Assembly: GCF_964355755.1 (NCBI RefSeq)
Contig: NC_092678.1
Coordinates: 24,594,365 to 24,658,364, forward strand
Direction: 5' to 3'
DNA: 64,000 bases
Source: Antedon mediterranea
Taxonomy: Eukaryota; Echinodermata; Crinoidea; Comatulida; Antedonidae
Shown here: piece by piece, positions 58,201 to 64,000 of the stretch
How positions within the stretch are numbered: the first letter of the stretch is position 1
How the letters are laid out: each line of letters opens with the position of its first letter
Program-made: the position numbers and the translations under genes
Notes under the pieces: generated by a model
Told to the model about the DNA's origin: nothing
Seen by the model: the letters and a program-made list of their open reading frames with translations, nothing else
Database searches by the model: none

Positions 58201-58404
58201 AGTGCAGTGATCTTAACCACCTGAGCCACTTGGGATTTCGATGGATCGCCGCAATTCCAAGATACTTTATACCTTGTAGTTGTCTAAATTTATATATAAT
58301 TAACCAACTGTACCTGATTGGATTCGAACCCCTGCTAAACGGGTAAAGGTTTAGATCCAAGTGCAGTGGTCTTAACCACCTGAGCCACTTGGGATTTCGA
58401 TGGA
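55203..58404 (-). repeat. Tandem array of about 20 tRNA-like units (about 158-172 bp each), minus strand
   Basis: Read on the minus strand, each unit has AAGTGGCTCAGGTGGTTAAG (box A TGGCTCAGGTGG), ACTGCACTTGGATCTAAAC, a CCCGTTTAGAAGG segment like a long variable arm, and GGGGTTCGAATCC (box B), then an AT-rich spacer with TTTATATATAA. The plus-strand marker GATTTCGATGGATCGCCGC recurs about every 158-172 bp from 55315 to 58230, with a last copy cut at 58404. Units differ by a few per cent; some contain a 12-bp insertion (CAGAGTCCGAGT) or a changed box B. T-stem pairing is poor beyond two pairs, so mature tRNA is unlikely, but the RNA polymerase III promoter boxes are well kept. Confidence 0.85.
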
Positions 58405-58406
58405 CT

Positions 58407-59654
58407 CATCAGGTAGCGCACGTCCAACATCAGGTAGCGCACGTCCAACATCAGGTAGCGCACGTCCAACATCAGGTAGTGCACGTCCAACATCAGGTAG
58501 CGCACGTCCAATATCAGGTAGCTCACGTCCAATATCAGGTAGCGCACGTCCAATATCAGGTAGCGCACGTCCAACATCAGGTAGCGCACGTCCAACATCA
58601 GGTAGCGCACGTCCAACATCAGGTAGCGCACGTCCAACATCAGGTAGCGCACGTCCAACATCAGGTAGCGCACGTCCAACATCAGGTAGTGCACGTCCAA
58701 CATCAGGTAGCGCACGTCCAATATCAGGTAGCTCACGTCCAATATCAGGTAGCGCACGTCCAATATCAGGTAGCGCACGTCCAACATCAGGTAGCGCACG
58801 TCCAACATCAGGTAGCGCACGTCCAACATCAGGTAGCGCACGTCCAACATCAGGTAGCGCACGTCCAACATCAGGTAGCGCACGTCCAACATCCGGTAGC
58901 GCACGTCCAACATCAGGTAGCGCACGTCCAACATCAGGTAGCGCACGTCCAACATCAGGTAGCGCACGTCCAACATCAGGTAGCGCACGTCCAACATCAG
59001 GTAGCGCACGTCCAACATCAGGTAGCGCACGTCCAATATCAGGTAGCTCACGTCCAATATCAGGTAGCGCACGTCCAATATCAGGTAGCGCACGTCCAAC
59101 ATCAGGTAGCGCACGTCCAACATCAGGTAGCGCACGTCCAACATCAGGTAGCGCACGTCCAACATCAGGTAGCGCACGTCCAACATCAGGTAGCGCACGT
59201 CCAACATCAGGTAGTGCACGTCCAACATCAGGTAGCGCACGTCCAATATCAGGTAGCTCACGTCCAATATCAGGTAGCGCACGTCCAATATCAGGTAGCG
59301 CACGTCCAACATCAGGTAGCGCACGTCCAACATCAGGTAGCGCACGTCCAACATCAGGTAGCGCACGTCCAACATCAGGTAGCGCACGTCCAACATCAGG
59401 TAGCGCACGTCCAACATCCGGTAGCGCACGTCCAACATCAGGTAGCGCACGTCCAACATCAGGTAGCGCACGTCCAACATCAGGTAGCGCACGTCCAACA
59501 TCAGGTAGCGCACGTCCAACATCAGGTAGCGCACGTCCAACATCAGGTAGCGCACGTCCAACATCCGGTAGCGCACGTCCAACATCAGGTAGCGCACGTC
59601 CAACATCAGGTAGCGCACGTCCAACATCAGGTAGCGCACGTCCAACATCAGGTA
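58407..59654. repeat. 21-bp minisatellite B, about 59 copies
   Basis: Units of CATCAGGTAGCGCACGTCCAA (core GGTAGCGCACGTCCAA, shared with minisatellite A), very homogeneous. Variant units marked by GGTAGCTCACG occur at about 58521, 58731, 59046 and 59256, i.e. 210, 315 and 210 bp apart, showing higher-order blocks of 10 and 15 units. It abuts the tRNA-like array without spacer. Frames through it on both strands are artefacts of the 21-bp period. Confidence 0.97.
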
Positions 59655-60379
59655 TTTTATTTATGTTATTTATTTTATTTACTATTATATTTATATTTGG
59701 GTGTTTTTCTAAAAAATCCGACCGTTTTATTTGTCGACTAACTGGTTACTATGTTATTAGATGATGTTAACAATATATCCTCATATTTAGCAATATTATT
59801 GCATAACAATTTAATTTTAAAAGATTGATATTTGGGCCATCAAAAATGTAAAACACTGCAATTAGACAAATAATATACATAAAGCTTTTCGTAATTATGG
59901 TTTAATTAGACTTATGTCAATATTTAATAAAATAAGCTGATTGATTACAATGTAAATGGCTAGCCAAGTGGTCAAGTATTAAAGCACCAGTTTTAGTGTG
60001 AAAAGAGTCCAAGATTTCTCTCAATCATAGATTAATTTTATAAAACAAACAACATAATTACATTAAAACATATGAATTGTAATACAAGACAATGGGGTTA
60101 TTTGTTGTAGTCAATTAAAAAGAACGGCATAGCATGTAACCTAGTATTTTGTTTGATGCCATCTACAGTAAAAGTGTTTAATTAAAACACTACATTTATA
60201 TCACAATAATTACCATTCTCCTTAGTGTTATAAAATAATACTACTAGTTAAATAAGTTGTTTAGTTGTTAATTACCAACTGGCTGCGACATATCTTCAGG
60301 AAAGAAACTGACCAAGTCATCAAACAACTAAAAAAACAATGAGATAATAATAATAATGGATCATTGCGATGTGGACTAG
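59655..60379. other. Non-coding stretch
   Basis: AT-rich, nothing recognised. Confidence 0.4.
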
Positions 60380-60620
60380 ATTTTACACTTTTCAACTACA
60401 TGCTTCTCCCGTGGGTCACGTCATGTCAGTGCGGCCACTATAAGGCGCTCTCATCTGTCCACAACACAGTGGCTGTGTGTATACTTAGTACACAGGGGTA
60501 ACCCCCTACTCATCTTGAAAGATGTTCTAGGTTCGTTAAAGTACATACAAGCAATGTGTTTACACTGGACCTACGGTTTATAGTTAATAATAGATAATAA
60601 TTATTGTTCGTACGTGAGAT
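60380..60620 (+). mobile_element. SINE-like element related to 26165-26348
   Basis: Contains AGTGGCTGTGTGTATACTTA, ACACAGGGGTAACCCCCTAC, TTCGTTAAAGTACATACA and ACTGGACCTACGGTTTAT, collinear with the reverse complement of the intron-5 element. Boundaries are approximate. Confidence 0.5.
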
Positions 60621-60744
60621 AACTATTAACTCGCCAATTACAGGATGGATGACCTATTTTATAATTTATTGTGCTTATGAATTAAGTGTTATTTGAGGCA
60701 TGGGAGTGGAGTTGAAAGAGTCATGAGTTACAACCCTGGCACTA

Positions 60745-60807
60745 GGTCAGGATTGAACCCTGGACCTGGAAGGCAGAGATGTTAACCACTAAGCTACAGC
60801 TCCACTA
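60745..60807 (-). repeat. tRNA-like element, minus strand
   Basis: The minus strand reads TGGAGCTGTAGCTTAGTGG (box A-like), TTAACATCTCTGCCTTCCAG and GGTCCAGGGTTCAATCCTGA (box B). CAGG/CCTG can pair around the T loop. A pseudo-tRNA or SINE head is most likely. Confidence 0.55.
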
Positions 60808-60994
60808 ATGGGTCAGATGTTTTGACGTCATTTTGTACTTTATACTAAGTACATTGAGATTAACACTTGCAAAAAAATGTGCAAGTAATTCTCAGATGGG
60901 ACCTCCAGATTACTAACTTGGCGTTCATACCTTTGGCCCACCACTAGGCGAGGGGTTGGGTTCGAGCGGGTAGTCATACCGCCCCTGTAGCCAA

Positions 60995-61193
60995 GCCTAA
61001 GTCATACTGCCTAAGTCACACTGCCTAAGTCACACGGCCTAAGTCACACTGCCTAAGTCACACGGCCTAAGTCACACGGCCTAAGTCACACGGCCTAAGT
61101 CACACGGCCTAAGTCACACGGCCTAAGTCACACGGCCTAAGTCACACGGCCTCAGTCACACGGCCTCAGTCACACGGCCTCAGTCACACGGCC
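60995..61193. repeat. 14-bp minisatellite
   Basis: About 14 units of CCTAAGTCACACGG, the first few with CATACTG or CACACTG ends and the last three with CCTCAGTCACACGG. It lies between the tRNA-like elements at 60745 and 61231. Confidence 0.95.
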
Positions 61194-61230
61194 TTATTTG
61201 CTAATTAACCCACAGGTTTCATTGACTTGC

Positions 61231-61298
61231 CGCGATGACTCAATGGAGTAAACGTGTGCTTACGGCCTACAGGGTTGTGGGTTCGAATCTCATTTGTT
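61231..61298 (+). repeat. tRNA-like element, plus strand
   Basis: GCCGCGATGACTCAATGGAG (box A-like TGACTCAATGG), GCTTACGGCCTACAGGG, and GTGGGTTCGAATCTCAT (box B), then TTTGTTTTTGTTTTTTT, which could act as a polymerase III terminator. Confidence 0.5.
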
Positions 61299-62094
61299 TT
61301 TGTTTTTTTCAACCAAAAAAATTATCTTTAATAATTGCAATGCACAAAACGAATAATTAAATATCCAAATTGTAACATGTGTTTTACTACATTTATACAG
61401 TAATAATAATAATAGATGTTACAGTTCCGGCTGTAAATTTTAATTTTGGTTGTTTGCATAGAAATAGACGGCAATTGTACAAAATGACTTTACTTTTTTT
61501 ACTCATTAAGTTTTTAATAACAATTAAACATACACCCATCAATAACAAATCAAGTAATCTTCTATGGATATTATAATTTAAAACTCTCAACAAATTAATA
61601 ACATTGCTCAAATTTTATAAAATATATTAAAACCATAAATTACATCAGTATATTTTTGTACTTTTAACTTTTTAATTGATTTTGAAGAATATATGTCTTA
61701 ACATTTGTAACTATTTTATAGAATTAAGCATTTTTACGTATTTGTATTTTCTATTTTTGATACAAATCAGTAGAAGCTAAGCTGACAGATACTATGGCAC
61801 GCATCTGCTCAAAGAGCATGCTTTAACTCGTCAATGTGACAACATCTCATAAAACTATCTATGGTAGAAAATTAATGGATGGTTTATCAGAACCAAAGTA
61901 ATTATTAGAAAGGAAGATTGTTTACAGCGACATTAGAAAGACTATTGAACTGAGGTAATGAATGATAGACCAACTCTAATCAACTAAGGACATCAATATA
62001 AAAAAACATACTATTTCACTGTTGTTTCCATAAATTTACATTTTGCAATAAAATATTTTTAGTTGTTTTTAAAATTATTATACGCGTTTTTAAC
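61299..62094. other. Non-coding stretch
   Basis: AT-rich, no gene or repeat recognised. Confidence 0.4.
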
Positions 62095-62233
62095 ATATAC
62101 AGTTTATACAGTATATATAAAGTATATATATAGTATATATAAAGTATATCTATATATTATACATATATATATATAGTATATATACAGTTTATATACAGTA
62201 TATATACTGTATATATATAGTATATATATATTC
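62095..62233. repeat. TA-rich palindromic microsatellite
   Basis: Runs of TATATA interspersed with CAGTTTATA, AAGTATATA and the palindrome ACAGTATATATACTGT. Confidence 0.9.
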
Positions 62234-62639
62234 CAAAGCACCATTTGAAATACCCTGAATTTGGTTTTAAAACAATTTAAACCAAAACCTCTTACATTGA
62301 AACAAATGAAACTTCATTTTGATAATTCATCTTCATCACTAGACAACTGCAGGATGAGAACCTCTCCACTCTCTGTTACAATCTTAATCTATGACACACC
62401 TATTTAGCACCCTATTTTATAAATATAATAAATTATTTAAACAAAAAGGCAGCATACGCAGACTCGGAGAACACAGAATCACATTGGCGGCCTATTTATG
62501 TCCGACAAACATCCTGTTGGTAGCACTCAAGTGCTAGTGTAAGGGGTCACTCACACATAAAGGCAATTGATGCTTAACACCATGTATAACTAACCATTAA
62601 AACAGACATCCATGTACGCTATTATACATTGATGTTATT

Positions 62640-62882
62640 TATAAAATCTCAAGACCATCCCACAAATTACTTGTACATAATCTGAAATCTCAAGACCATC
62701 CCCAAATTACTTATACATAATCTGAAATCTCAAAACAATCCCCAAATTACTTATACATAACTTTATCTTTAAAACTTATATAGATGATCGTCATTGGTTT
62801 TTCTATGTACCAAGTAACTTAATTCTTAGCAAGTAACTTAATTCTTACCAAGTAATTAATTTTTACCAAGTAACTTAATTCT
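62640..62882. repeat. Two adjacent small tandem repeats (40 bp and about 19 bp)
   Basis: 62640-62760: three copies of ATCTCAAGACCATCCCCAAA followed by TTACTTATACATAATCTGAA. 62808-62882: four copies of ACCAAGTAACTTAATTCTT with small changes. Confidence 0.85.
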
Positions 62883-63242
62883 AAGGTTTTGACAAACACT
62901 TTGCCAACATTGCACCAATCTGTATTTAAATAAATATGTAAACAAGAGCAGCAGTAGGCCACCAGCTTTAACAAAAAATAGTGACTTAAGTATACAGCTA
63001 TATGTTTACTCCAATTACCCTCTCCTCCCTTGTGTCCTGTATGCCCCAACAAACATATTCTTAATAATGAATAATTTGCTTTTAGGAGAAAAACAATGAA
63101 GTACTGAAATCTAGCATAGTGTGAATAGCAACCACACTAATCATCTAAAAACAGATAGATTTATAAAAATAAATTATTAAATGTAGTGTTTTTAATTTAC
63201 TATAAGTTATTGAAGAAATTGTATCATGTGGTCAATTTTAAA

Positions 63243-63635
63243 TGGTTGCAGCTTTATGAAGTTTGAGCTCTATAAAGTTGCAGATCTCACAAGTTACAGC
63301 TCTAGGACGCTGCAGATCACACAAAAAGCTCTATGAAGTTGCAGATCTCGCAAATTGCAACTCTATGACGTTGCAGATCACACAAGTTGAAGCTCTATGA
63401 AGTTGCAGAACTCGCAAATTGCAGCTCTATGATGTTGCAGATCACACAAGTTGAAGCTCTATGAAGTTGCAGATCTCGCAAGTTACAGCTCTATGACGTT
63501 GCAGATCTTACAATTTGCCACAAGTTGCAGCTCTTTGAAGTTACCGATCACACAAGTTGCAGCTCTATGAAGTTGCAGATCTCACAGATTTCCCAAATTG
63601 CAGCTCTATGAAGTTGCGGATCTCGCAAATTCACA
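63243..63635. repeat. 32-bp minisatellite, about 12 diverged copies
   Basis: Units follow AGCTCTATGAAGTTGCAGAT followed by CTCGCAAATTGC or CACACAAGTTGA. Two alternating subtypes suggest an older 64-bp dimer. Confidence 0.9.
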
Positions 63636-63702
63636 GTGTTATACCAGTAATAAAAATCTGCACAATTTTTGATCAAATGTTCTGGTAATAACATTACATA
63701 TG

Positions 63703-63789
63703 TCATGATACATATTCTAATGTCATTGTCACTGGTATGCATTTACCACAAAATCCTCCGCATTTCCCACGCTTTATAGATCCTGAATC
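63703..63789 (-). CDS. Possible Cys-rich terminal exon, minus strand
   Basis: On the minus strand a long T tract ending CAG (just above 63789) is followed by an open frame of 28 codons to TGA: DSGSIKRGKCGGFCGKC, then IPVTMTLEYVS. The CGGFCGKC motif and the strong acceptor suggest an exon; the other two frames stop quickly. No domain can be named, the upstream exon would lie beyond 64 kb, and 28 codons is too little for certainty. Confidence 0.3.
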   Translation of the reverse strand, partial: DSGSIKRGKCGGFCGKCIPVTMTLEYVS

Positions 63790-63887
63790 CTGAAAAAAAA
63801 AAAGATTTGCATTTAGTTTATAATATTAATCTTGATATTCTTTTATTATCATGTGCATATTTCCTACCATTTTTCCACTATGCGAAT

Positions 63888-64000
63888 TTGTTGGCACAAA
63901 TTTAAAGCGTCAGCTTATACGCATGTGTATTCATGTTTCCATCTCACAAATCCCTTTCTGCACATGCGTATAAGCTGATATTGTCGATTTGCGCAAACAA
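63888..64000. mobile_element. Foldback element at the window edge
   Basis: GTTGGCACAAATTTAAAGCG and CAGCTTATACGCATGTG on the left are mirrored by CACATGCGTATAAGCTG and GATTTGCGCAAACAA at the right edge, a roughly 45-bp imperfect inverted repeat. It may continue past the window. Confidence 0.65.

Noticed and set aside
54821-58404. Functional tRNA genes
   Set aside because: Boxes A and B are good, but T-stem, anticodon-stem and acceptor pairing fail by hand; called tRNA-like instead. A covariance-model scan could overturn this.
55203-58404. CRISPR-like array appearance of regularly spaced repeats
   Set aside because: Eukaryotic DNA; the units are contiguous and similar along their whole length, with no unique spacers.
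58335-59764. Frames of over 400 codons (SGSARPT, VAHVQHQ, MLDVRYL repeats)
   Set aside because: Artefact of a 21-bp satellite open in three frames; no start context, signal or unique domain.

Overview
This is a stretch of animal nuclear DNA: AT-rich, with few genes, canonical GT-AG introns and a very heavy load of tandem repeats and short non-autonomous elements. The gene content (an SREB-type orphan GPCR, a class III eIF4E, a CLCA exon) and the marine-invertebrate style of the repeats suggest a deuterostome invertebrate, probably an echinoderm. That placement is inference; no ribosomal or mitochondrial marker is present. The palindromic octamer TAGGCCTA is strikingly over-represented in parts of the window.

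Layout. 1-0.9 kb: a broken gene of a multicopy, probably transposon-associated family. 0.9-16.8 kb: non-coding DNA with foldback elements, a recurrent palindromic MITE and small tandem repeats. 16.8-18.0 kb (minus): an intact intronless SREB-family receptor (GPR27/85/173-like). 19.7-20.7 kb: a duplicated repeat block and a hairpin. 22.4-22.6 kb (minus): a small predicted membrane protein, divergent from the next gene. 23.0-29.9 kb (plus): a complete seven-exon eIF4E3 gene assembled here exon by exon; its last intron holds a 2.3-kb 27-bp minisatellite followed by eight identical 53-bp units. 32.6-33.5 kb (plus): an intact single-exon sulfotransferase-like gene. 34.9-36.1 kb: a 21-bp minisatellite, then one clear exon of a calcium-activated chloride channel regulator (CLCA). 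39.0-42.8 kb: a tandem array of about 240-350-bp units, each carrying splice-acceptor-like tracts. 43.3 kb: a possible terminal exon with a 22-bp repeat and a basic tail. 47.4-53.6 kb: a 51-bp-unit array with a 1.85-1.9-kb higher-order duplication. 54.2-58.4 kb: tRNA-like elements, first as convergent pairs, then as about 20 tandem minus-strand copies. 58.4-59.7 kb: a second 21-bp array sharing a 16-base core with the one at 34.9 kb. 60-64 kb: SINE pieces, small tandem repeats and a possible Cys-rich exon.

The genes are unrelated neighbours, not an operon: a receptor, a cap-binding translation factor, a sulfotransferase-like enzyme and a CLCA fragment. The most unusual parts are the repeats: convergent tRNA-like pairs passing into a tandem tRNA-like array, the shared-core 21-bp satellites, and the TAGGCCTA enrichment. 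Most long open frames inside the arrays exist only because the unit lengths (21, 27, 42, 51 bp) are multiples of three.
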